Positions 1-8,239 of a stretch of DNA of 64,000 bases are shown one piece after another. Origin of the DNA: Verrucomicrobiales bacterium. Its GTDB lineage: Bacteria > Verrucomicrobiota > Verrucomicrobiia > Limisphaerales > UBA11320. The DNA lies in contig JAEUHE010000260.1 in the NCBI GenBank assembly GCA_016793885.1, forward strand, positions 1-64,000, read 5' to 3'. The position numbers and the translations under genes are program-made. Each line of letters opens with the position of its first letter. The stretch's first letter is position 1. A model generated the notes under the pieces. That model did not search any database and was not told the origin of the DNA. It saw only the letters and a list, made by a program, of their open reading frames with translations.

Positions 1-331
1 CCCCCTCCGGGGGTGCCGAAAAGCTGTAGAGGGCTACAGCACTCCATACGCTTCGCGAGGGGGATGACGCTCTGGAGTGCGGCAGACCTCTGCCGCTTTG
101 GTCTGCCCAGCGCAGCTGGGATCCCCCTCCGGGGGTCGGAAAAGCTGTAGAGGGCTACAGCACTCCATACGCTTCGCGAGGGGGATGACGCTCTGGAGTG
201 CGGCAGACCTCTGCCGCTTTGGTTTCCCCAGCGGAGCTGGGATCCCCCTCCGGGGGTGCGGAAAAGGTGTAGAGGGCTACAGCACTCCATACGCTTCGCG
301 AGGGGCATGACGCTCTGGAGTGAGGTCGTGC
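1..331. repeat. Three tandem copies of a ~121-bp hairpin repeat
   Basis: Near-identical units begin at 1, 123 and 244, each opening with CCCCCTCCGGGGG; the third breaks off near 331. Each unit carries two small hairpins, GCTGTAG-AGGG-CTACAGC and GCGGCAG-AGGT-CTGCCGC, and the flanks of the two also pair (CACTCCA with TGGAGTG). A single, more symmetrical relative lies at 54861-54965. Open frames here shift between copies and look non-coding. The unit may continue to the left of the window. Confidence 0.9.
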
Positions 332-401
332 CACCGCGATCCATAGCGCCTGGTTCCCCAAGGCGATTGTCGGGTTCCCGAGTTTTGGATGCCGACCGGG
401 A

Positions 402-1730
402 TCAGCTCGCGAATACCATCCGGCAGACGACGACGGCGGCGATGATTCCGGCGAGATCGGCCAGCAGGCCGGCGGCGAGCGCGTGGCGGACTCGCCTGAC
501 TCCCACGGAGCCAAAATAGACCGCGATCACGTAGAATGTGGTTTCGGTGCTCCCCATGAGGGTGCCGGCCATGCGGGAGAGCAGATGGTCCGGACCATGG
601 GTTTTGATGAGTTCGGCGAAGATCCCGTTGGAGCCGCTCCCGCTGAGCGGGCGCAGCAATGCCAGGGGCACCAGCTCTGAAGGAAACTGGGTCCAGCGCA
701 GTATCGGTTCGAGGCCGCGGGTGATGATTTCGATTCCACCGGCAGCCCGAAACATTCCGATGGCCGCCAGCATGGCGACCAGGTAGGGGATAATGCGGAT
801 TCCGGTCTCGAAACCCTCTTTCGCTCCTTCAATGAACTGTTCGTACACCGGCACTTTCCGCAGTGCCGCGAACAGGGGAATGAAGAGCATGATGAAGGGG
901 ATGGCCAGGAGGGATATCGATTGGATGAAGTGCGTGAAGGGAGGGATCCCCGCCTCCCGCGCCCCCAGCTGGCGCGCTAACAGCCATCCGAAGAAGCCGA
1001 GCATCAGCAGGAAGACGAGGAGCATGGGCATCCGGGGGGCGGCTGGACTTTCATTGCCAGGCGTTTGATCCCGGGTCTCGATGGAGGGTGAGAGATCCGG
1101 CATCGGCTCTACGCTGTCCGGAGGCATTGCCTTCGTAGGGCGGGGACGAAAAACGGGCAAGCCCTGCAGGAGCTTGACGGTCGTGATTCCGACGGCCGTG
1201 GACACCGTGGTAGCCATCAGCGCCGTGCCGACAATCGCGGTGGGGTTTTGCGAGCCGGCCGAGGCGAGCAGGGCGATGGTGCTGGCAGGAATCAGCTGAA
1301 CCGAGCTGGTGTTGATTGCCAGAAAAGTGCACATCGCATTGGTCGCCGTTCCCGGATGGGGGTTCAGCCGTTCCAAATCCTTCATCGCCTTCAGGCCGAG
1401 CGGCGTCGCCGCGTTCGCCAAGCCCAGCATGTTTGCCGAGATGTTCAGGAGCATGGAGCCCATGGCCGGGTGCCCGACTGGAACCTCAGGAAACAGCCAT
1501 CGCATGACTGGTCGGAGCGCTCGAGCCAAGGCCTGCACCAGCCCTGATTGATCCGCCAGCTTCATCAGGCCCAGCCACAGCGCCATCACTCCGATGAGCG
1601 GCAGCGCCAGGCCCATGACCGCGGTCTTGGATCCTTCGAACGCCGCTTCGGTGACCGCCTTGAGCTGGTTGTTGATGCCCCCAAGGACGACCGCCAGAAG
1701 CAGGAGCCCCAGCCAAATGTAGTTGAGCAT
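402..1730 (-). CDS. Fused SpmA-SpmB nucleoside-recognition (Gate) membrane protein
   Basis: A 442-residue polytopic membrane protein. The N-terminal half (about 1-200) resembles spore maturation protein A, with the conserved stretch around 'NISANMLGLANAATPLG'. The C-terminal half (about 235-442) resembles SpmB, with 'LLRPLSGSGSNGIFAELI' and 'GSTETTFYVIAVYFGSVG'. In Bacillus the two are separate proteins needed for spore-core dehydration; fused versions in non-sporulating Gram-negatives have no settled function and are usually annotated as nucleoside-recognition or transporter-like. It starts two bases after the stop of the upstream Dabb gene, so the two are probably cotranscribed. Family call is firm; substrate is unknown. 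Confidence 0.88.
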   Translation of the reverse strand: MLNYIWLGLLLLAVVLGGINNQLKAVTEAAFEGSKTAVMGLALPLIGVMALWLGLMKLADQSGLVQALARALRPVMRWLFPEVPVGHPAMGSMLLNISANMLGLANAATPLGLKAMKDLERLNPHPGTATNAMCTFLAINTSSVQLIPASTIALLASAGSQNPTAIVGTALMATTVSTAVGITTVKLLQGLPVFRPRPTKAMPPDSVEPMPDLSPSIETRDQTPGNESPAAPRMPMLLVFLLMLGFFGWLLARQLGAREAGIPPFTHFIQSISLLAIPFIMLFIPLFAALRKVPVYEQFIEGAKEGFETGIRIIPYLVAMLAAIGMFRAAGGIEIITRGLEPILRWTQFPSELVPLALLRPLSGSGSNGIFAELIKTHGPDHLLSRMAGTLMGSTETTFYVIAVYFGSVGVRRVRHALAAGLLADLAGIIAAVVVCRMVFAS

Positions 1731-1732
1731 CG

Positions 1733-2131
1733 CTATTTGCCCGCCCAGTAATCGATCACGAACACATCAGCAATCACCGGACCGACGATCTTTCCAAAAG
1801 CCTGGTGGTCGGGATGGACGAGATACTCGTCGCGGTCGCGGTCTGTCTTGAAGGTCAGGGTGAAGAGATGGGTGAAGCCTTTATCATGTTTTTCCGGGCT
1901 GACGTTGGTACCCCACTCAAACGTGTGGATCTGTTTGATCTTTCCCGGCAGCGCCCGGAATTCGTTCACCAGGTGATCGATTTCAGCCTGGGTGGCGGTG
2001 GCTTTGAACTTGAAGGCAACCACATGGACGAGCTTGCCTTTACGAACCGTCTTGGAGGAGGCGGCCGCTCCAGTGGTTTGGAGGGTCAGAAGACACACCA
2101 GCAGGGTCACACCGATTAAGATTAGTTTCAT
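1733..2131 (-). CDS. Exported Dabb (stress-responsive alpha/beta barrel) protein
   Basis: A small exported protein of about 132 residues. An N-terminal signal peptide (MKLILIGVTLLVCLLTLQ...) precedes a Dabb ferredoxin-like fold, recognisable from 'LVHVVAFKFKATATQAEID', the central 'FEWGTNVSPE' and the ending 'YLVHPDHQAFGKIV...VFVIDY'. Dabb proteins are dimeric alpha/beta barrels of varied or unknown function; exported forms are common in Verrucomicrobia and Planctomycetes. An ATG three codons upstream (2140) is an alternative start. It lies just upstream of, and probably in one transcript with, the SpmA-SpmB fusion. Confidence 0.8.
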   Translation of the reverse strand: MKLILIGVTLLVCLLTLQTTGAAASSKTVRKGKLVHVVAFKFKATATQAEIDHLVNEFRALPGKIKQIHTFEWGTNVSPEKHDKGFTHLFTLTFKTDRDRDEYLVHPDHQAFGKIVGPVIADVFVIDYWAGK

Positions 2132-2206
2132 AGCATCCATCGAGAGTTGAATTTGTGCAGAGCAGAAGACAACGGAAGTCTTGGGGAGTCAATGCGGCAG
2201 ATGGAT

Positions 2207-4066
2207 CTAGGCGGTCCGCTTGTGGAAGAACCACCATTCGAACAGAACCACCCCCAAGGCGAAAGCTGCCAGCCAGCGCCAGAGTTCCTTTCCAGCGACT
2301 TGGGTCACGTTCGAAGCGACTCCGGCATACTTGCCGATGGGCAGGGTCTCCTGTGGCATGGTGCGGGTTTCCTCGGCATCCAGGAGGTTGACACAGAACG
2401 TGACGAGATTGGTGCCCGTTCTGATCTGATAGGGTCCCTGATGCTGCGTGGCTCCGTACAGCAGCTCCTGGCTATTGGGGGCCAGGGATAGGTGGATGGC
2501 TTTTCCCTTGGGCGGGGTGATCACAGCCTCGGAGACGGGTTGGCGGGATCGCCAGCGGAGCGGTTCGCCGGCCCTGACCATCAGCTCTGAGGAGCGCGAG
2601 AGCGACGGATTGAGCCATTCCACAGCATTGGCCAGGAAGATCGGGAAGGAGACTCGCAAGGGCCAGTTGCTCTGCAGCGGATCGAAGCCGAGCCAGACAA
2701 TTCGGTGTCGGTCGCGTTCGCCCGCGACGATCATGGGGCGCTGTTGCGATTGGACCACGGAGAGGCCCCAGGGCGGCAGCTTGGGCAGGAGCGATTCAGC
2801 GACATCCACGTTGTCGAAGCTGACATAGCGCATCAGCGGGTGGGTGTGGTGCCAATCCACGATCGCCGGGGCCTTAGCAGAGTCCATCTGCTCGAACCAG
2901 TTGGTGGGCGCCACGCGGATAGCCAGCAGATTGGCTTTCGGCCAGGCGCGAGGCAGGATGTCGTCCAACACGACCAGGTCAAACTGGTCATCGGTTTCGG
3001 TTACCGAATCTCGAACAGTCAGGCGTGCGTGCGCGGCACCCCGGAGGCCCTTTTCGAGAAAGCGATTCCCCCGGGTGACCAGCAAGATATTTACCGGCTG
3101 CGGAAGGATGCTGTAGACGGACGCTTGGTCGTCGGCGGCCAGATCGTCCTGGCCGAGCAGTTTGACAGTGAAGAGACCGTCTATCTCCTGCTTGCTGATA
3201 AATACCACCGGCAGCGTGTTCGTGGCCGGAGCCGTGATGGCTTTGATCTCCAGCACCTGATCGTTGAATCGAAGCTCGAGCTGGGTAGAAACGATGTTGG
3301 TGGTGGGGTTGGAGACTCCAACGAACAGCGCTCGCTCGGCGGGGTTCTCTGGATTGGCGCGCACATCCAGGGACACGATTCCGAGGTTATTGCCGCGGTT
3401 GCCGATTCGATGGTAGATGAGAGGCAAATTCTTGCTGGCGAGTTCGCCAAGGTCCGTCGCGGCGCCGTCGCTGAAGAGGTGAATCTCCCCGCTGACCGCC
3501 ATCTCTTCCCCCCGTTTCTCGAAGGTAAAGGCGCCGGCGGTCTGCAGTGCCTCGGCGAGCCGGGTGGGGCCGTCCGAGGGCTCACAGCTCTCCAGGGCTC
3601 GGCGCAGGGCGGTTTTGTTGGATGTTGGGGACTGCTTTACCTCGGTGACGGCCCCGGCTAGCAGAATCATTCCTTGCTCCCCATCGCGAAGGCCATCGAT
3701 CCAAGACAGCGCCTCCCGTTTTGCCTTGGCGAAGCGCGTTGGAGTCTCATCGGTGCTCTGCATTGACGCGGAGGCATCCAGCACCAGCACGCGAAGGCGG
3801 GAAGGGGAGGCGGAGCCGGTGAAGTAGGGGCGTGCCAGGCCCAGGACTACCAGAGCCAGGGCGATGAGTTGAAGCGCGAGCAGCCAGTTTTTACGCAGTT
3901 TCTGAAATGGGGCATTGGCCTGGTTTTCCGCGAGGAATCGCTGCCAGAGAACGGTGCTGGACGTGAGCCGAGTGAGGCGACGTCGCTTGAGCAGATAGAA
4001 CACCACAACCACAGGCAGGGCGGCGGCGAAGGCGAAGGCTATGGGGGCTAGGAAGCTCATCCCCAC
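2207..4066 (-). CDS. BatA-like membrane protein with von Willebrand A domain
   Basis: A 619-residue protein. Residues 1-85 form the BatA N-terminal module with two membrane segments and the linking 'LKRRRLTRLTSSTVLW' stretch. A VWA domain follows, with the MIDAS motif DASAS at about residues 96-100 and a later 'LFSDGAATD'. A long periplasmic beta-rich region leads to a C-terminal membrane helix near 595-612 and a short basic tail. Bat proteins work with MoxR ATPases and DUF58 proteins, probably in envelope stress or protein maturation. Its start overlaps the end of the DUF58 gene by 10 bp, indicating coupled translation. Confidence 0.88.
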   Translation of the reverse strand: MGMSFLAPIAFAFAAALPVVVVFYLLKRRRLTRLTSSTVLWQRFLAENQANAPFQKLRKNWLLALQLIALALVVLGLARPYFTGSASPSRLRVLVLDASASMQSTDETPTRFAKAKREALSWIDGLRDGEQGMILLAGAVTEVKQSPTSNKTALRRALESCEPSDGPTRLAEALQTAGAFTFEKRGEEMAVSGEIHLFSDGAATDLGELASKNLPLIYHRIGNRGNNLGIVSLDVRANPENPAERALFVGVSNPTTNIVSTQLELRFNDQVLEIKAITAPATNTLPVVFISKQEIDGLFTVKLLGQDDLAADDQASVYSILPQPVNILLVTRGNRFLEKGLRGAAHARLTVRDSVTETDDQFDLVVLDDILPRAWPKANLLAIRVAPTNWFEQMDSAKAPAIVDWHHTHPLMRYVSFDNVDVAESLLPKLPPWGLSVVQSQQRPMIVAGERDRHRIVWLGFDPLQSNWPLRVSFPIFLANAVEWLNPSLSRSSELMVRAGEPLRWRSRQPVSEAVITPPKGKAIHLSLAPNSQELLYGATQHQGPYQIRTGTNLVTFCVNLLDAEETRTMPQETLPIGKYAGVASNVTQVAGKELWRWLAAFALGVVLFEWWFFHKRTA

Positions 4067-4953
4067 AAAGCGGTTTCACGAAGTTGTTTCAGCAGCACCT
4101 GCTCCAGGGGGGCGGCCGAGCTGATGCTATAGAATGCTATCCCGCGGGACTGGCAGAACTCCTTCAGGGTTTGGACATAGTTTTGAACGGTGCGTTGATA
4201 GGCTTTCAGGCGGAACTTGCCGAACGTCACCTCCTGAATGCCGCCGGTTTCACAATCGACCCAGCGGAGGTCTCCGAACTGAGTGGGGGCCAACTCCTCG
4301 GGCGACAGGATCTGGAGCGCATGAATCTGAAACCCCCGGCCGACGAGGGCGTTGAGCCCGGCCGCATAACCCGCGGGGTCGAGAAAATCGCTCAGAACCA
4401 CCGCCACTCCAGTTTGGCGGGCCTCCAGCGCCCCCCGTCGCAACGCATCGTTGAAGGCGGCGGGCCCTTTGGCTTGAAGGCTTGCCAGGTGGGTTAGATA
4501 GGAAAGGCCTGATTTGCGTCCACGTACCGAGCGGAGGGCTCCTCTGGCGGCGGCGTTTCCTGTCGGTTCCGGGAATGGAACGACGCTCACCCGATCGAAT
4601 CCGCACAGGGCGACATAGCCGATGGCGGCTGCAATTTGGCGTGCCAGTGTAAACTTCGCTGGATCTCCGAAGGACATGGATTCGCTCGAGTCCAAGAAGA
4701 TTCGTATCGGAAGCTCCCGTTCCTCCTCATAGAGTTTGAGGAAAAGCCGGTCGAGGCGACCGAACAAGTTCCAATCGAGGTAGCGAAGATCGTCTCCTGG
4801 AACGTAGTTGCGGAAGTCGGCGAACTCAACGGACTGACCGCGGGCTCGGCTTCGGCGCTCCCCTTTGGTGCCGCTCTTGGTGCGACGCGCGGCCAGCAGC
4901 TGAAACTGCTCGAGGCGACGAAGAAGCTTGGCGTCCAGAAGCGGTTGTTCCAT
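4057..4953 (-). CDS. DUF58 domain protein of a MoxR cluster
   Basis: A 298-residue soluble protein with the DUF58 signature 'FADFRNYVPGDDLRYLDWN' followed by a VWA-like fold with 'IFLDSSESM' (a DxSxS MIDAS-type motif). DUF58 proteins are almost always next to a MoxR AAA+ ATPase and are thought to be its partner or substrate adaptor. Here it lies 22 bp downstream of moxR and overlaps the BatA-like gene, so all three are probably in one transcript. No transmembrane segment is evident, which differs from longer DUF58 proteins that carry two N-terminal helices. Confidence 0.88.
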   Translation of the reverse strand: MEQPLLDAKLLRRLEQFQLLAARRTKSGTKGERRSRARGQSVEFADFRNYVPGDDLRYLDWNLFGRLDRLFLKLYEEERELPIRIFLDSSESMSFGDPAKFTLARQIAAAIGYVALCGFDRVSVVPFPEPTGNAAARGALRSVRGRKSGLSYLTHLASLQAKGPAAFNDALRRGALEARQTGVAVVLSDFLDPAGYAAGLNALVGRGFQIHALQILSPEELAPTQFGDLRWVDCETGGIQEVTFGKFRLKAYQRTVQNYVQTLKEFCQSRGIAFYSISSAAPLEQVLLKQLRETALWG

Positions 4954-4975
4954 GCAGCGGCTAGCGATGTCTCAA

Positions 4976-5977
4976 TCAGGCCTTGATGGGGTCGGCGCTC
5001 TTCGGGATCTCTTTGAGAATCTGGGCGAGGATGTGATCGGTGGTGATTCCTTCGGCCTCCGCCTCGAAGTTCAGGATCAAGCGATGTCGCAGCGCCGGGA
5101 TGGCGACGGAGACAATGTCGTCGAAGCTGACGTTATATCGTCCTTGGGTCAGCGCGCGGACCTTGGCGCCCACGATGAGGCATTGCGCGCCGCGTGGGCT
5201 GCTTCCGAAGCGCAGATACTGATTGGTGATCGCTGCGGCTGTGCTCGTCTGGGGATGAGTGGCCAGCACCAGACGCACGGCGTAGTCTTTGACATGCGAA
5301 GCGACGGGGACCTGGCGGACCAGCTTTTGCCACTCCATGAGTGCGGCTCCGTCGATGACTTTCTGAATCTGGGGCTTTTGTCCCTCGGTCGTCCGGTTGA
5401 TCACTTCAGTCAGCTCCGCACCCGTCGGGTAGCCCACAACCAACTTGAAAAAGAACCGGTCTAATTGGGCTTCCGGCAGGGGATAGGTGCCCTCCTGGTC
5501 AATTGGGTTTTGCGTTGCGAGTACGAAGAAGGGATCGGCGAGGCGCCGGATTTCCCCGCCGGCCGTCACGCTGCGCTCCTGCATGGCCTCGAGCATCGCC
5601 GACTGGGTCTTGGGCGTGGCACGGTTGATTTCATCGGCCAACAATAAATGGGCGAAGATCGGGCCGCGTTGGAACTCGAAGGAGCGTCGACCTTCCGGCG
5701 ATTCGACGACCAGGTTGGTGCCGAGAATGTCGGCCGGCATCAAGTCCGGGGTGAACTGGATCCGGTTGAAGGACAGATCGAGGACCTCGCTCAGGGTGCG
5801 GACCAACAGGGTTTTGCCCAGGCCTGGAACTCCCTCGAGCAGCACGTGGCCGCCGCCCAGGATGGCGATGAGTGTTCCGTCCACGATGTCTTCGTGCCCA
5901 ACGATCACGCGGCCGATCTCCTGTTTGAGGCGGACCCAGAGCGTTCGGAAGGCGCTGATTTGTTCTTCGGTGTTCAT
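4976..5977 (-). CDS. moxR: MoxR-family AAA+ ATPase
   Basis: A 333-residue AAA+ ATPase. It has Walker A 'GVPGLGKTLL', Walker B 'LLLADEINRATPKTQSAM', sensor-1 'FVLATQNPIDQEG' and the MoxR lid helices at the C-terminus. MoxR proteins act as chaperone-like ATPases that help mature or insert partner proteins, often together with VWA proteins. The gene starts three bases after the end of the coiled-coil membrane protein gene and precedes DUF58 and BatA-like genes, the standard order for this system. Length and motifs are normal for the family. Confidence 0.95.
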   Translation of the reverse strand: MNTEEQISAFRTLWVRLKQEIGRVIVGHEDIVDGTLIAILGGGHVLLEGVPGLGKTLLVRTLSEVLDLSFNRIQFTPDLMPADILGTNLVVESPEGRRSFEFQRGPIFAHLLLADEINRATPKTQSAMLEAMQERSVTAGGEIRRLADPFFVLATQNPIDQEGTYPLPEAQLDRFFFKLVVGYPTGAELTEVINRTTEGQKPQIQKVIDGAALMEWQKLVRQVPVASHVKDYAVRLVLATHPQTSTAAAITNQYLRFGSSPRGAQCLIVGAKVRALTQGRYNVSFDDIVSVAIPALRHRLILNFEAEAEGITTDHILAQILKEIPKSADPIKA

Positions 5978-5980
5978 CCG

Positions 5981-7936
5981 TTATTTTTTCAGGTCGTCGA
6001 AGTAGTCCCTGACCGACTGCTGGTAGGCCTTGGGAACCTGATCCTGATTGAGGGCGTTCTGAGCCGCGGCTTGAGCCGCCGCGGCCGTCTCGGTGAATTT
6101 GACCTGACTTTGCCCTTTGATGTGCACTCCTTTGAGAGTGATGCTTTGCATGGATCCTCCCGGAGACATCTGCCCTCGGACTTTGGTGGGGGTGAGGGCC
6201 GGGTTGTGTTCGGCCTCACCACGATCCGTGAGGCCCTTGGAATCGAGTTCTGGCTGTTGGATGCCTGAATTGTCCCAGCCCTCAGTCTGCTCGGGGATCT
6301 GCGCCCATCCCTCCTCGTCCGCCCAGGTCCCGACCCCCTTGCCGGGCTTGCCGCCCTTTCCAAAGACGGGTCGAGTGCCTCGGCATTGACCGAATTGCTT
6401 GCCTGTGCTGAGTGACATTTGCGCTCGAGAGAGCGATTCCATCGCAGCGGCCAATTGCTCGGCATCGGCCGATTGCTGGAGCAGCTTGTCGAGCTCCTCG
6501 GCCGCCTTGGCCAGGTCAGTGGCGGCCGCTTGGCGCAGTTCCGGCCGGTCACCGGATTGTTTGGATTGAGCCATTTTTTCGGCGGCACGCTTGAGGTGCT
6601 CGGCGACCTCTCCGTATTCTTTCGCGGGGCTGGAGGCGTTCTGAACCTCCTCGAGAAGCTTTTGGAGCTGTTCGGTCGTCAGGGAGCCTGAGCGGAGCTG
6701 TTGGATCATCTTTTCGAGCGTGGCTTGGGCGGCCTTGGCCTGCCCTAATTGGAGTTGCTCGGCCAGGTCCTTGGCCACTTTGGCCATTTCTTGTTGAAGC
6801 TGCTGCAGGTTCTTGCCCAGTTCCTGAAGTTTTTCCAACTCCTGCAGGGCGGTGTTGAGGTCCCGGACAAAGAAGTCAGTTTGGGCGTTGCGGAGCGCAT
6901 CAATCGCCTCATCCAAGCTGGCCATCGGAATGCCCGAGTCCTTGGCCTGTTGGGCCAGGTCGCTCAGGGAGTCCGCCAATTTTTCCCGGGCGGCCTTCGC
7001 TTCGGCGGAGTCGCCTGCGGGGAGAGCTTGGGCGCTCTGTTTAAGCTTTTCCAACCCGCTCTTCAGTTGGTCCACGGCCTCCTCTTGACCGGCTGCTTTT
7101 CCTAGCGCCTGCCTGAGGGCGTCCATGCGTTTCTGGAGATCACTGGGACCCGCTCCGTTCGATGGGGCGCGTGCCGCCTTTTCGAGTGTCCGAAGGGCGG
7201 GCTTTTCTGCGAGATTTTGAAACTGCCGTTCCAGTTTTTCCTGCAGGGTGGCGAGGTCTCGAAGCGCCTCGTTCCGGGTGGCCGAGACCTGCTGGAGCTT
7301 CTCGCCGAACTCCATGACCTCGTTCAATGCCTTTTCCGTGGGCTGAAGCACTGGCTGTCGTTGCTCGAGCTGCTGTTTGGACAGGTCAGCGAGCTGCCGG
7401 CCAGCATCGGCGAGCGACTTGGCCTCTTGTTCGGATTTGAGAGCCGCCTCGGATCGATACTCCGGGACGAAATTCAGCACGGTGGCGATCAGAGCCAGGC
7501 TGATTCCCCATCGGGCCTCCAGGGGAAAGCGCAGGGGTAGCAGCCTGCGGGGTTCGATGGTCCCCAACACGCGAACCGCGTCATTGACCACGAGGGTTTG
7601 CCACTCATTGCTTTGGGGTGATCCACGGTATTCCCAAGCCGTGCTGATCCGTTCCTGAAGGCACTTGAGCTCATCCACCCAGCGCGCGGTTTCGAGCATG
7701 GACGGGCGCTTCCAGAACCCGACGAGGAATCCTCCTACCGTTGCAACGAGGCCCACGAGGATGGCCCATGAGATGATGCTGGCGGGGAGAGGGGCCAGTT
7801 TGTAGCCGATTACAGCGAGCAGAGCCGTCACGCTGCCCCAGAGCAGACCGACTCCTGCGGAACGAAGCCCCCGGTTGAGGCGCCGGCGCCTGGACAGCCC
7901 GTCCAGCAACTGTTCGATGGTTTGTATCGACTGCAT
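5981..7936 (-). CDS. Membrane-anchored coiled-coil protein heading the MoxR operon
   Basis: About 651 residues from the internal ATG at 7936, preferred because AAGG/AGGG stretches precede it; an ATG at 7966 is possible. Two transmembrane helices near the N-terminus (roughly 25-75) are followed by a very long Gln/Ala/Lys/Leu-rich coiled coil (about 160-500) and a Gly-rich, proline-containing tail. I do not recognise an enzymatic domain. Proteins of this shape (similar to DUF4175-type proteins) are found at the head of MoxR/DUF58/VWA clusters, so it is probably the structural membrane component. First gene of the run 7966-2207, with very short gaps. Confidence 0.75.
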   Translation of the reverse strand: MQSIQTIEQLLDGLSRRRRLNRGLRSAGVGLLWGSVTALLAVIGYKLAPLPASIISWAILVGLVATVGGFLVGFWKRPSMLETARWVDELKCLQERISTAWEYRGSPQSNEWQTLVVNDAVRVLGTIEPRRLLPLRFPLEARWGISLALIATVLNFVPEYRSEAALKSEQEAKSLADAGRQLADLSKQQLEQRQPVLQPTEKALNEVMEFGEKLQQVSATRNEALRDLATLQEKLERQFQNLAEKPALRTLEKAARAPSNGAGPSDLQKRMDALRQALGKAAGQEEAVDQLKSGLEKLKQSAQALPAGDSAEAKAAREKLADSLSDLAQQAKDSGIPMASLDEAIDALRNAQTDFFVRDLNTALQELEKLQELGKNLQQLQQEMAKVAKDLAEQLQLGQAKAAQATLEKMIQQLRSGSLTTEQLQKLLEEVQNASSPAKEYGEVAEHLKRAAEKMAQSKQSGDRPELRQAAATDLAKAAEELDKLLQQSADAEQLAAAMESLSRAQMSLSTGKQFGQCRGTRPVFGKGGKPGKGVGTWADEEGWAQIPEQTEGWDNSGIQQPELDSKGLTDRGEAEHNPALTPTKVRGQMSPGGSMQSITLKGVHIKGQSQVKFTETAAAAQAAAQNALNQDQVPKAYQQSVRDYFDDLKK

Positions 7937-8239
7937 AACCTTGCTTCCCTTGGACAACCCTTGCATCGCCGGATCACGTTGGCGAGCTTAAATGGACTCA
8001 ACGGCTCTGCCCCGTTCTTTGACAATCCAACCTTGACGGTGTTTGTTACTCTTCGGAAATTTCGTTTTAGATCGATTTTTTGCTTAACCTGGCGGCGGGT
8101 TTACCGATTGAAATTAATACTGGCTCCTCTAGGGTGGCCTAACATTTGGTATGGCGTGGAATGGCCAGAGCCTCCCACAGCCAACAGGTTCAACGAAAAC
8201 TGTCTGCGTGGTTGGTAGGCTCGCATTCGAATTTAGATT
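7937..8239. other. Divergent intergenic region, MoxR operon / UDP-sugar dehydrogenase
   Basis: About 300 bp separate two divergent transcription units and should hold both promoters. It is more AT-rich than its surroundings near 8050-8130. TTGACA at 8019-8024 could be a -35 element, but no convincing -10 follows at the usual spacing, so no promoter is called. No tRNA-like or coding structure was seen. Confidence 0.4.

Noticed and set aside
1-331. CRISPR array
   Set aside because: Only three tandem units of about 121 bp with no unique spacers; the whole unit repeats.
77-519. Short frames on both strands across the tandem hairpin repeats
   Set aside because: They are translations of the repeat unit, shift frame between copies and have no independent support.
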